From Salinispora tropica CNB-440 (GTDB lineage: Bacteria > Actinomycetota > Actinomycetes > Mycobacteriales > Micromonosporaceae), in the NCBI RefSeq assembly GCF_000016425.1, contig NC_009380.1, positions 2,360,144 to 2,424,143 on the forward strand: a stretch of DNA of 64,000 nt, given 5' to 3'. Shown here one piece after another: positions 18,232 to 27,164 of this stretch; position 1 is the stretch's first letter; each line of letters starts with the position of its first letter. Below the pieces are notes generated by a model that worked only from the letters and a program-made list of their open reading frames with translations, was not told where the DNA came from and did no database searches. The position numbers were made by a program, and so were the translations under genes.

Positions 18232-19268
18232 CCTGGGCGCGGTTTTACCGTTCTCCGTGCCCGCAGCGGCTGTAGGGGACCGCACCCGCGGCGCGGTCCG
18301 CACGCTCAGCGTTCAGTCATTGACAGCGAGTAGCCCGGTGAGTGTCCGGATTAGGGCGAGCACGCGGGTGGCCGGCAGCAGGCCAGCATGACCGTCTGGC
18401 GAGATCGCCGCCCCACCCTGATCCGACTGGCAGGCCAAGCGCCAGCCAGGGCAGCTGTACCGAGGCGGTGAGAAAGCGACGGGACGCGGCCTGGCAGTAT
18501 GCCGCCGTGCCGTGTCGCCGGATGCTCCTTATGCGGCCGGCGTCGGACCTACAGACCGCATTGTGTTGGCCTGCCGCACTACTTTCCGTCAATCGCTGAC
18601 CCGCGTGGTCGGGGAGTGACTTGGTGAACCGGGGGGCGAGGCTGAGGGCGTCGACGAAGGAGGGATTTCAACCGGGATCTGGCCGGAGGCGTGGTCTGCC
18701 CGGGTCCTGATCCGGCGGTCAAATCCTTACTCTCGGTGTTGATTGCTCCTTGTGCAGCATTTGGAGCAGATCACTCAACGTCGATCGACTCGGGCAGGTG
18801 GTGTCGCTGGCGTTCACCAACAGCGATCTCGCTATCGCCGATGCGGTCAGTCGGCGTGCTGCGCCCATAGTTTGACCTATAACTGAACGGGCCCGGAACC
18901 AACTGCATCCCAAGTCAGGTCGTGGACTGGGGTTGCCCCTGACCTCGGTCACGGTCGAATGTTGGCGAGCCGGATCAATTCAGCCACCTGGACACCCGCC
19001 GGTGGTCCGTCCGGAAGGAGGGCGTTGTCGGTTGGCCGCGAAACGCGCGGTGGGTCGTCGTTGCCCGCACGCGGTGCGGAGGTTGACTCCAGCGGTTGAT
19101 CCACAACTGTGGCCGTGCCGTGGTGGGTGCTTCCGGTCCGGCGGACGCCCCTAGTCGTGATGCGGGGTACGGGTCACGTCACTGGTGGCGGGACCGTTGG
19201 CCGGCGCAATAGACGACGGGGCCGTGCCGGAATCGGCACGGCCCCGCGCGGGTGGGCTACCCGGGCGC
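18232..19268. other. About 1 kb with no credible gene
   Basis: No frame here has a ribosome site together with actinomycete codon use. A GC-rich hairpin (GGACCGC 18277-18283 with GCGGTCC 18293-18299) may end the nitroreductase transcript. Around 18700-18890 the DNA is AT-richer. It includes the 12-mer AGTTTGACCTAT (18869-18880), which recurs in the lsr2 promoter. One stretch (18767-18875, plus strand) reads as SLNVDRLGQVVSLAF and onward and could be a gene fragment, but nothing confirms it. Confidence 0.5.
19217..19246 (-). terminator. Terminator of lsr2
   Basis: A 13-bp perfect stem (CGGGGCCGTGCCG with CGGCACGGCCCCG) around a GAAT loop, 22 bp beyond the lsr2 stop on the minus strand. Confidence 0.8.
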
Positions 19269-19607
19269 TCAGCGCTTCTTGTACGCCTCGACGACCTCCA
19301 CCGGGATGCGGCCGCGCTCGGAAATCTTGTAGCCGTTCTGTACAGCCCATTCCCGGATCGCGCGGTTCTGCTCCCGGTCTATTCCGGTGCTGGTGCCCCG
19401 TCGCAGCGCCCGCGACGTGTCCACGCCGCCCCGGCCGATCCTGCGGCCAGCGCTCAGATACGGATCCAGCGTTTTCCGCAGGATGCCTGCATTCTCGTCG
19501 GACACGTCGATGGTGTACGCCACGCCGTCCAGGCTGAACTCGACGGTCCGATCGGCTTTTCCGCCGTCGAGGTCGTCGGTCAGAACCGTGATTACTTTTC
19601 TTGCCAT
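19269..19607 (-). CDS. lsr2: Nucleoid-associated protein Lsr2
   Basis: A 112-residue Lsr2. The N-terminal oligomerisation domain (about 1-60) starts [16 protein letters not shown] and has [13 protein letters not shown]. The C-terminal DNA-binding domain (about 75-112) has the AT-hook-like RGR in KISERGRIP, which enters the minor groove of AT-rich DNA. Lsr2 bridges and silences AT-rich, often foreign, DNA. GGGAG lies 9 nt upstream. Its promoter region is AT-rich and carries a perfect GGTCAAAGTTTGACC palindrome. Confidence 0.95.
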   Translation of the reverse strand: MARKVITVLTDDLDGGKADRTVEFSLDGVAYTIDVSDENAGILRKTLDPYLSAGRRIGRGGVDTSRALRRGTSTGIDREQNRAIREWAVQNGYKISERGRIPVEVVEAYKKR

Positions 19608-19639
19608 GGCCGATTACTCCCTGTGTGGGGGCGGGGTGT

Positions 19640-19654
19640 GGTCAAAGTTTGACC
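19640..19654. promoter_or_regulatory. Perfect palindrome in the lsr2 promoter
   Basis: GGTCAAAGTTTGACC has 7-bp arms around one central base, 33 bp upstream of the lsr2 start. It could be an operator; the regulator is unknown. Part of it is repeated at 18869-18880. Confidence 0.45.
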
Positions 19655-19751
19655 TATCTCCGGGTATTTTCGCAACAAAACGCGTCGACTTCATTTCGGA
19701 TGAAGTGAAATCTGGTACCGAAATCACCACGGTAGCGACCGAAAACGCGTC

Positions 19752-19793
19752 GGGCGCACCAGTGCCGACCATCGTCGGCCGGCTGGTGCGCCC
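19752..19793 (-). terminator. Terminator hairpin after the DEAD-box helicase gene
   Basis: GGGCGCACCAG (19752-19762) pairs with CTGGTGCGCCC (19783-19793), with a further GCCGAC/GTCGGC inner stem. On the minus strand GACGCGTTTT follows. A smaller hairpin, GGTGGCGAC with GTCGCCACC, lies at 19811-19834. Confidence 0.65.
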
Positions 19794-19896
19794 GGAGTTT
19801 GGGCATCACCGGTGGCGACGAGCCTGTCGCCACCGCCGAGGGCCAGAAAACGGGCCCCTCCCCAACGCCAGGGGCGTCGGCGAGAGCCCCGCCCAC

Positions 19897-21636
19897 TCAA
19901 CGGTGCTGCCGGCGGCGGTCACCCCCGTCGGTGTCACGATCGCGGCGAACGGTCGTCCGGCGTCCCTTGATGGTGCTGCCGCGCAGGCCGGAGATCACCT
20001 CGTCGGCCATCCCCGCCGGCACCTCCACCAGCGAGAAGCGGTCCGCGATCTCGATCGAGCCGATATCCCGGCCGTTCATGCCGGTCTCGCCGGTGATCGC
20101 GCCGACCAGATCCTGCGGTCGGACCCCGGCACGCCGACCCAGCCCGACGAAGACCTGGGTGGTGCCGGCGCTCCGGGGCCGCCCCGGCCGGCGCTCTCCC
20201 CGGCCCTCGTGTCCCGGGCGGCCGGCCCGGGGTGGGCGAACCGCGATCTCCGGGATCTCCTCTTCCTCCTCCAAGGCGCCGGGCAGGGTGGCCTCGTGGG
20301 CCAGGCGTACCGCGGCGAGGGCCACCTCCATCAGGTCGAACTCGTCGCTCAGTGACTCGACGATGACCCGGAACGGCTCCAGGTCGTCCTCCAGCAGGCT
20401 CTCCCGCAGCGCGGCCTGGGTGAGTTCCAGGCGACGATTGCGCAGGTCCGCCACGGTGGGGATCTTGTCGATGGTGATCCGTTGGCCGGTGACCCGTTCG
20501 ATGGTCTTGAGCATCCGGTGCGCCCGTGGCTCGGCGAGAGTGATCGCCACCCCCTCCCGGCCGGCTCGCCCCACCCGGCCGATCCGGTGCACGTACGACT
20601 CGGGCGCCGAGGGGACGTCGTAGTTGACGACGTGGCTGAGCTGCTCGACATCCAGGCCCCGCGCTGCCACGTCGGTGGCTACCAACAGGTCGGCGGTACC
20701 GGCGCGCAGCCGACCCATCACCCGGTCCCGCTGCTCCTGACTCATCCCGCCGTGCAGCGCCTCGGCCCGGTAGCCGCGACCGTTCATCGTCTCGGTGAGC
20801 CGGTCAACCTCCTCCCGGCTGCGGCAGAAGACGATCGCCGCCGTGGGGGACTCGACGTCCAGCACCCGGCCCAGCGCGGCGGGCTTGTGCGCCCGGGACA
20901 CCAGGTACGCGCTCTGCCGTACCCGGGGAGCCTCGCCGGCTACCGGCTTCTCTCGCGCGATGAGGATGCGGATCGGGTCGGTCAGGTGAGCCCGGGCCAT
21001 GCCGTCGATGCGGGCCGGCATGGTCGCCGAGAACAGCACGGTCTGCCGCTGCTCCGGCGCGTGTTCCAGGATCGCCTCGATGTCCTCGGCGAAGCCCATG
21101 TCCAGCATTTCGTCCGCCTCGTCCAGCACGACGGTGCCGACGTCACCCAGGCGCAGCGTACCGCGGGCGATGTGGTCGAGCGCTCGACCGGGGGTTGCCA
21201 CCACGACGTCCACCCCGGCGTCCAGAGCGCGCAGTTGCCGGCCGATCGGCTGGCCACCGTAGATCGGCAGTACCCGGGCGCCAAGTTCCTTGCCGTACCG
21301 ATGGAACGCCTCCGAGACCTGTACCGCCAGCTCTCGGGTGGGTACCAGCACCAGTGCCACCGGATTGGTGGTCGACCGGTTGGCAGGCATCCGTTGCAGC
21401 ATCGGCAGGGCGAACGCGGCCGTCTTGCCGGTACCCGTGGCGGCCTGGCCGAGTAGATCCCGTCCGGCGAGCAGGGGAGGGATCGCCTCCCGCTGGATCG
21501 GCGTCGGCTCCTCGTAGCCGAGCGCGGCGAGCGCGGCGAGGAGTTCGTCGCGCAGGCCCAGGTCGACGAAGGCGGTCGCCTCGTCGTCAGTGGACGGTTC
21601 GGCAGTTGGATCTGGCCTTACGGGTGCGGAACTCAT
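19897..21636 (-). CDS. deaD: DEAD-box RNA helicase with DbpA-type RNA-binding domain
   Basis: A 579-residue ATP-dependent RNA helicase. Motifs in order: Q motif (YEEPTPIQREAIPPLL), ATGTGKT, PTRELAVQV, TPGR, DEAD near residue 172, SAT, then ARGLDV and HRIGRVGRAG in the second RecA lobe. After a charged linker, residues about 485-565 form a DbpA-like RRM (TTQVFVGLGRRAGV and onward). This is the CsdA/DeaD layout used in ribosome assembly and cold adaptation. The ATG has a weak AAAGG site. Confidence 0.93.
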   Translation of the reverse strand: MSSAPVRPDPTAEPSTDDEATAFVDLGLRDELLAALAALGYEEPTPIQREAIPPLLAGRDLLGQAATGTGKTAAFALPMLQRMPANRSTTNPVALVLVPTRELAVQVSEAFHRYGKELGARVLPIYGGQPIGRQLRALDAGVDVVVATPGRALDHIARGTLRLGDVGTVVLDEADEMLDMGFAEDIEAILEHAPEQRQTVLFSATMPARIDGMARAHLTDPIRILIAREKPVAGEAPRVRQSAYLVSRAHKPAALGRVLDVESPTAAIVFCRSREEVDRLTETMNGRGYRAEALHGGMSQEQRDRVMGRLRAGTADLLVATDVAARGLDVEQLSHVVNYDVPSAPESYVHRIGRVGRAGREGVAITLAEPRAHRMLKTIERVTGQRITIDKIPTVADLRNRRLELTQAALRESLLEDDLEPFRVIVESLSDEFDLMEVALAAVRLAHEATLPGALEEEEEIPEIAVRPPRAGRPGHEGRGERRPGRPRSAGTTQVFVGLGRRAGVRPQDLVGAITGETGMNGRDIGSIEIADRFSLVEVPAGMADEVISGLRGSTIKGRRTTVRRDRDTDGGDRRRQHR

Positions 21637-21916
21637 GCGTCAAGCCTTTCATCACGACTCCGGGCCCGCTTCGCCGACCGGCACATCATGGCGTCCGGCC
21701 GGTGTTCCCACGTGCGGTGGCGCGGTTGCTGACCCGATGGCGTGGCTGCCTGGCCCCAGTCGGCTGTCCGCATGCTGGCGGTTCACGACCCTCCGGGTCG
21801 TTTGACTTCTTGACGGGGAGATAGGAGGAATATTCGAACTGCTGCCGCTAAGGGTGATTACGATTTCACGCAGAGTGAGGCATCCGGTGATGCGGTGAGG
21901 GGAGAGGGGACCGACG

Positions 21917-22879
21917 ATGCGTGTGCCCAGCCGAAGCCCGGGCCAGCAGCCTGGCCCGTCCATCCCGCCTGCTCCGGCCCGGCGCGCGGCGGCGGAGCTG
22001 CCCCGCCGGCTTCCGGCTGTCGAGCCGGACCTGGACGCGTACCGGGCCGCCGTCGCCGACCTGCTGGTCGAGGTGGGTGCGCTCGCCGGGGCTACCAGCA
22101 CCGCGGCCCGGCAGGTACTGATCGACCAACGGCTGCGCGAGCCGGCTATCGCCGCGGTGCTGGACGCCACTCCATCGGGCCTGGTCGGGGCGCGTGAGAC
22201 GTTGCTGTTGGAGATGGCTCGCTACCAGCCGAGCGAGCGTAGTTCCGCGGCCGACCTGACCGCTCTGGTCCGGATCTACCTGCTGTCGCGCATCGACGTC
22301 ATGTGGTGGCGCGACGCTCCCACCTACCGCACCGACGTGCAGGTCAACCAGAGTGCCGACCTGGTTGACCTGGAGTGGCTACGTCGCCGGGACCTGTTGC
22401 GCTTCCGCTACCAGGAACAGCCGACCACGCTCTTTGATCGCGGGGTGCGGGCGCTGCGGCGCCGAATCCGCCCCGGTGCCGCTCCCCAGACCGCCGGGCT
22501 GCTGTTTCGTCGAGCCCGCCGGGAGATGGTGGCGCTCCTCAACGACATCGCCCGTGAGTTCACCGTCCACGCCCCCGCGGGTACCCCGCCACTCTGGGTG
22601 ACCAGCCTGGTCCGCAGCGCGGAGCACCAGTACCGGCTGCGACGGCTCGGGTACGCGGCGATGCTGCCCAGCGGGCACTGCCTCGGCTGGGCCGCGGATG
22701 TGGAGATGACCTGGTTCGACCGCTTCGGAGCGCGGGACACCCTCGCCGAACTGCTTCTCGCCCGGCAGCGGGCGGGCGAGGTCAATGTGGTTGACGAGGG
22801 GCAGGCCTGGCACCTGTGTCTGGCACCGGGGGCACGCGGGCGGCTGCGTCGGGTATACGAAGCCGAGCTGGGGGTCTGA
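21917..22879 (+). CDS. DUF5715 family protein (M15 peptidase-like)
   Basis: A 320-residue soluble protein with no signal peptide or membrane helix seen. The C-terminal third has SAEHQYRLRRLGYA and then SGHCLGWAADVEM, close to the SxHxxGxAxD zinc signature of M15 D,D-carboxypeptidases, and a later His in EGQAWHLCLAP. The N-terminal part is helical and Arg-rich. Only 4 bp separate it from the asparagine-synthase-like gene, so the two are one operon. The catalytic role is inferred from the motif. Confidence 0.75.
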   Translation: MRVPSRSPGQQPGPSIPPAPARRAAAELPRRLPAVEPDLDAYRAAVADLLVEVGALAGATSTAARQVLIDQRLREPAIAAVLDATPSGLVGARETLLLEMARYQPSERSSAADLTALVRIYLLSRIDVMWWRDAPTYRTDVQVNQSADLVDLEWLRRRDLLRFRYQEQPTTLFDRGVRALRRRIRPGAAPQTAGLLFRRARREMVALLNDIAREFTVHAPAGTPPLWVTSLVRSAEHQYRLRRLGYAAMLPSGHCLGWAADVEMTWFDRFGARDTLAELLLARQRAGEVNVVDEGQAWHLCLAPGARGRLRRVYEAELGV

Positions 22880-22883
22880 ACGG

Positions 22884-24494
22884 ATGTGCGGGATCGCCGT
22901 GAGTCTCGGTCCGGAGGCCGATCCGGCCGTCTTCCGACGGATGCTCGCCACCCTTGAACCACGCGGTGAGGTGACCGAGACCCGGTCCGAGAGTGGCCTG
23001 CTCACCGGGGTGCGCCGGCTGCCGGTGGTGGACCGGGAGCGGGCGGTGCAACCCTGGGTCTCCGCCGACGAGCGGTGGGTGCTCTGCTACAACGGCGAGG
23101 TCTTCAACCACCACGAACTGCGCGCGGAGCTGACCGCCCTGGGACACCGCTTCCGTGGGGTGAGCGACACCGAGGTGGTCCTCGCCGGGTACCTGCACTG
23201 GGGTGAGGCGCTGGTCTCCCGGTTGCGCGGTGAGTACGCCTTTGTGATCGTCGAACGAGCCAGCGGATGGGCGTACCTGGTGCGTGATCCGCTCGGGGTG
23301 AAGCCGCTGTACTGGACCCAGACCCCGGGCTGTCTGCACGTGGCGAGCGAGGTCAAGGCCCTGGTTGGCTTCGGCACGCCGGTCACCGAGGTGCCGCCCG
23401 GTCACCACGGTTGGGTGCGGGCCGACGCCTCGGCCCGCCTGCGTCCGTACGTCAACCTGCTCGCGCTCGGTGAGGGGTTGCCGACAGTGGACGACCCGGA
23501 CGAGGCCGCCCTGCTCGTCCGGGCCGCCCTCACCGACAGCATCCGGGCGCGGCTGGACACCGATCTCACCGTCGGCGTGGTTCTCTCCGGCGGCCTGGAC
23601 AGTTCACTCGCGCTACTACACGCCCGCGAACTGCACCCGGACTGCGTCGCGGTCACCGTCGGTGTGCCGGAGAGCCCCGACCTGCTCTACGCCCGCCGGC
23701 TGGCGAAGGACCTCGGGGTCCCGCACGAGGTGGTGGAGCTGCAGCCGCGGGACATCCGCCTGGCCCAGATCCGGGAGGCGATCCGTATCTCGGAACTCAC
23801 CGAGTACGGCGACATCATCAACGCGGTGGTCTCGGTGCCGCTCTTCCGGCGGCTGCGTGAGTTGGGCGTCAAGGTGGCGCTCACTGGCGACGGCTCGGAC
23901 GAGTTGTTCGGCGGCTACCCGATGTATCACCGGGTCGGCCCGCAGGCCGCCCGTCGGCTCTTTCTCCACAAGATCATCAACCTCTGCCGTACCGAGCTGC
24001 AGCGCGTCGATCGCACCAGCATGGCGTACGGAGTGGAGGCCCGGGTGCCGTTCCTCGACCCGAGCGTGGTCGAGCTCGCGATGCGGCTGCCGATCGGGCT
24101 GAAGTTGCGCGCGGGGCAGGAGAAGTGGATCGTCCGGCGCGCCTTCGCCGATCTGCTGCCGGACTACATCCGGGAACGACCGAAGAACCCGATGTCGTAC
24201 TCCTCCGGTCTGCACGAGCGGGCTCGGCTCTACAAGCCGGTCTTCGCCCGGCTACACCGTTCCTTCCGCTACGACCTGGCCGAACCGGTGCGCCGTGACT
24301 TCGACCGCGTGCTGACCAGCTGCGGCAACGATCTGGACCGGGCCATCGCCGCCGGCCGAGCCCGTCCGGACTACACGGTGCTGGAGCACGCCCGGGACCT
24401 GGTCGGCGCGGCGAGGTGGAACGCGGTGCCGGTCGTGCGTCGGCTGGTCGGACCGCGTCGCAGCCGGGGGGACGACGTGCCGTCGCCCGGCTGA
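22884..24494 (+). CDS. asnB: Asparagine synthase-like glutamine amidotransferase
   Basis: A 536-residue two-domain enzyme. The class II glutaminase domain (about 1-190) has Cys2 in MCGIAV and RDPLGVKPLYW. The synthetase domain (about 215-500) has the PP-loop LSGGLDSSLAL and LTGDGSDELFGGYPMYH. It adenylates a carboxylate and amidates it with glutamine nitrogen. The free amino acid aspartate or a larger substrate such as a diaminopimelate-containing wall precursor (as for LtsA in corynebacteria) are both possible. The coupling to a DUF5715 gene favours a wall-linked role but does not prove it. Confidence 0.88.
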   Translation: MCGIAVSLGPEADPAVFRRMLATLEPRGEVTETRSESGLLTGVRRLPVVDRERAVQPWVSADERWVLCYNGEVFNHHELRAELTALGHRFRGVSDTEVVLAGYLHWGEALVSRLRGEYAFVIVERASGWAYLVRDPLGVKPLYWTQTPGCLHVASEVKALVGFGTPVTEVPPGHHGWVRADASARLRPYVNLLALGEGLPTVDDPDEAALLVRAALTDSIRARLDTDLTVGVVLSGGLDSSLALLHARELHPDCVAVTVGVPESPDLLYARRLAKDLGVPHEVVELQPRDIRLAQIREAIRISELTEYGDIINAVVSVPLFRRLRELGVKVALTGDGSDELFGGYPMYHRVGPQAARRLFLHKIINLCRTELQRVDRTSMAYGVEARVPFLDPSVVELAMRLPIGLKLRAGQEKWIVRRAFADLLPDYIRERPKNPMSYSSGLHERARLYKPVFARLHRSFRYDLAEPVRRDFDRVLTSCGNDLDRAIAAGRARPDYTVLEHARDLVGAARWNAVPVVRRLVGPRRSRGDDVPSPG

Positions 24495-24516
24495 GGATGA
24501 TCGGTCCGGGTTGACT

Positions 24517-24531
24517 CTGACATGGTGTCAG
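24517..24531. promoter_or_regulatory. MerR-type operator-promoter dyad
   Basis: CTGACATGGTGTCAG is a perfect inverted repeat directly after a TTGACT -35 box (24511-24516). This is where MerR-family regulators bind within a long spacer. It precedes the MerR-like gene, so autoregulation was the original design. Confidence 0.65.
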
Positions 24532-24550
24532 GGCCGACCGTGGAGGGACC

Positions 24551-25373
24551 CTGTTCACCATCGGAGACTTCGCCAGGCTTGGTCGGGTATCGGTGGATGC
24601 TGCGACACTATGACAACATCGGCCTGCTCCGGCCGGTCGCTGTCGACGCACGCAGCGGCTATCGGTACTACACCGCCGACCAGCTGCGCCGGCTCAACCG
24701 GGTGATCGCGCTGAAGGACCTCGGTCTCACTCTGGCCCAGGTACAGCTGGTCCTTGACGATGTGTTGGATGCCGCGGAGTTGCGCGGCCTGCTGCGGCTG
24801 CGCCGTGCCCAGCTGGAGGCGCAGCTTGCCGCGGACACCACCCGGTTGACCCGGATCGAGGCGAGGCTTCGGGCGATAGACAGAGAGGGTCGGATGACCA
24901 CGCAGGATGTCGTGCTCAAGGAGCTACCGTCGCTCCGCGTCGCGGAGTTGACAGCAATGGCGGCCAGCTACGAAACCGCTGACATCGGTCGGGCGATCCG
25001 GCCGCTCTACCCGGAGTTGCTCCGGCGGCTGGCCGTGGCGGAGGTGTCGCTGAGCGGGCCCAGCCTGGCCTATTACGAGCCGGCCGGGGACGGGGAGAAG
25101 ATTGTGGTGCACGCCGGCCTCGAGGTCGCGGTCAGCCCGGATCGGGCGCGGGACTTCGCGGTCGTCGACCTGCCGGCGGTGCCGGCAGCGGCCACGGTTA
25201 TTCACCGCGGGCCGATGGATGAGGTCGCGGGCACCCTGCAGCTGCTGGCTCAGTGGATCGAGGAAAACGGCTGGCGGGCCGAGGGCTACGCCCGCGAGCT
25301 GTACGTGGAGTACTGCGCCGATGACCCCGCGGCCGGGGTGACGGAGCTGCAGCAACCAGTGACGCGAGCCTGA
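24551..25373 (+). pseudogene. MerR-family regulator with GyrI-like domain, frameshifted in the HTH
   Basis: One frame from CTG 24551 encodes LFTIGDFARLGRVSV, the first half of a MerR helix-turn-helix, and then stops. The rest starts in another frame at ATG 24597 (MLRHYDNIGLLRPVAVD) and runs to 25373 with a coiled-coil helix and a GyrI-like effector-binding domain (about 140-250 of that frame). Compared with the family consensus, two bases are missing at about 24596, where VSV-R-MLRHYD is expected. No ATG or GTG opens the first frame. Either the gene is a pseudogene, or this is a sequencing error, or a protein lacking the first HTH helices is made from 24597. Confidence 0.75.
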
Positions 25374-25399
25374 CCTCCCTACCGGGCGCCCGGGCGAGA

Positions 25400-25432
25400 C
25401 GGGGGTCGACTTCCCCATGAAGCCGACCCCCG
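25400..25432. terminator. Bidirectional terminator between the merR and LVIVD genes
   Basis: CGGGGGTCG pairs with CGACCCCCG (9 bp) with an inner CTTC/GAAG extension, located between convergent genes. Confidence 0.7.
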
Positions 25433-25471
25433 GTGTGTCGGGTCGTGACCGGCTATCCGGTCGGCCGTCGG

Positions 25472-26917
25472 CTACCGGCGGCCGAAGCGACCGGACTGGG
25501 TCTGTACGTTCAACTCTGGGTAGCGGACGAAATTTGCCGTCCAGGTCCGCCAGTCGGTGAGCTTGAGAACGTCAAGGCCCTTGACCATGTCGTTGGAGTA
25601 GATGTAGCCGTTGTACCAGTACGCGGACCAGGAGCCGCCGCCGATGAGGTTCTCCCCGTCCAGCGGGCCCCGCTCCCAGTACGCGATCTCGCGGGGACTG
25701 GCCGAGTTGGTGAAGTCCCAGACCGAAATGCCGCCCTGGTACCACGCCTGGACCATGATGTCCCGCCCGAACACCGGGATCAGCGAGCCGTTGTGCGCCA
25801 CACAGTTCTCGGTGTCGGCGTTCTCCCGCGGGATCTTGAAGTAGCTGCCGAAGACCATGGTGCGGCGGTCGCCGCGACCGACGATGTCGTAGATTGCGTC
25901 GGCCCCCCGGTTGGGGCCGATGGTGTCGTTGCAGGTGGGGGCACCGCCACCGCCCAGCTCATCGGTGAAGATCACTTTTGTGCCGGCGTTGTTGAAGGTG
26001 GCGGAGTGCCAGAAGGCGAAGTTTTCGGTGTCCCGGACGCGGTTGATGACCCGGGGAGCCTCCCGGTCCGAGATGTCCATCAGGATGCCGTCACCCATGC
26101 AGGCGCCGGCGGCCAGGTTCTTCGACGGGTAGGCGGTGATGTCGTGGCAACCGCTGGTCGCCGACTTCTGCCCCGGCACGCCCTCGAAGCCGCCGTCGGG
26201 GAAGAGATTCGGCATGGCGACCACCGCGGCGTCGGTGGGCCGGTGTACCGGCACCTTCACGATGGAGATCGAGTCGTGCGGTGGCGGGCAGCCGACGTAC
26301 GTGTCCGACGGGCCGTACGACGAGACGTAGATGTACATCGTCGCGCTGTTCCGGCCGGGAACCAGCGTGTGGGTGTGCGAACCGCAGGCGGTCTGCACGC
26401 TCTTCAGATAGCGGGGACTGGCCTTGTCGCTGATGTCAAAGATCTTGATGCCCTCCCACTGGGTCTCGCTTGACGGCACTCGGGTGCTGTCGCACGAGTC
26501 GTCGCTGCGGGGCGAGTCGGTGGAGAGGAAGAGCAGGTCGCCGTGGACGGAGATGTCATTCTGCGAGCCCGGGCAGAGCACGCGTGAGACGACGGTCGGT
26601 GCGGAAGGACGCGAGATGTCGTAGATGACGAAGCCGTTGTAGTTGCCGGCGAAGGCGTACCGGCCCTGGAAGGCGAGGTCGCTGTTCGTCGCGTCGAGCG
26701 GTGCTTCCTTCGGCAGGTTGGCGACCTGCCTCAGGTTGGGGCTGCTGCGGATCTCGTCGACCCCGGGGATATCCGCGGTGGTGACGGCGTTGGACTCGGT
26801 GGTGGCCGCCCTGGCGTCGTGGGGCGCTGCGGCGACCACAGTTGTCAGGAGAAGGCCGGCCGCGGCCAGGCTCAGCGTGCCGAGCCAGCGGGACCGCGGC
26901 GTGCGGGATCTGCTCAT
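25472..26917 (-). CDS. Secreted LVIVD-repeat beta-propeller protein
   Basis: A 481-residue exported protein. The signal peptide (about 1-38) ends near ALA-like sites after TTVVAAAPHDARAA. Repeats such as GFVIYDISRPSAPTVVSRV, GIKIFDISDKASPRYLKSV and GISVWDFTNSASPREIAYW are LVIVD repeats, which build a beta-propeller. The catalytic role is unknown. The start at 26917 sits at the signal peptide. The gene is divergent from the DUF305 gene across 247 bp carrying two similar direct repeats, so the pair is probably co-regulated. Confidence 0.87.
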   Translation of the reverse strand: MSRSRTPRSRWLGTLSLAAAGLLLTTVVAAAPHDARAATTESNAVTTADIPGVDEIRSSPNLRQVANLPKEAPLDATNSDLAFQGRYAFAGNYNGFVIYDISRPSAPTVVSRVLCPGSQNDISVHGDLLFLSTDSPRSDDSCDSTRVPSSETQWEGIKIFDISDKASPRYLKSVQTACGSHTHTLVPGRNSATMYIYVSSYGPSDTYVGCPPPHDSISIVKVPVHRPTDAAVVAMPNLFPDGGFEGVPGQKSATSGCHDITAYPSKNLAAGACMGDGILMDISDREAPRVINRVRDTENFAFWHSATFNNAGTKVIFTDELGGGGAPTCNDTIGPNRGADAIYDIVGRGDRRTMVFGSYFKIPRENADTENCVAHNGSLIPVFGRDIMVQAWYQGGISVWDFTNSASPREIAYWERGPLDGENLIGGGSWSAYWYNGYIYSNDMVKGLDVLKLTDWRTWTANFVRYPELNVQTQSGRFGRR

Positions 26918-26965
26918 CGGCGGGGCCCTTCGCGAGGTGTGACGACTGGCCACACCCTACCGCCG

Positions 26966-27126
26966 TACTGGCGAGTGTCGATAGATATTACGGTCGATTA
27001 GCGTCGGTTCGCACCCGAGCTTTCTTTGGTTGATCTCGACGGCGTCGAAGCCCTCGGGCTGCCTGTCGCCTGCTCGCTGGGTGAGGCGGGGTGACGTCCA
27101 TCACATATACTCGCGATTGTCGATGG
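26966..27126. repeat. Two 19-bp direct repeats in the LVIVD/DUF305 divergent promoter
   Basis: TACTGGCGAGTGTCGATAG (26966-26984) and TACTCGCGATTGTCGATGG (27108-27126) match at 16 of 19 positions in the same orientation. They may be binding sites for a shared regulator. Confidence 0.5.
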
Positions 27127-27164
27127 TTACGATCACCGTGACCTTGACCTCCTGGGGGTGTCGG

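Noticed and set aside
18317..19154. Several 70-90-codon frames on both strands, considered as a decayed insertion sequence
   Set aside because: No terminal inverted repeats, target duplication or transposase motif could be seen.
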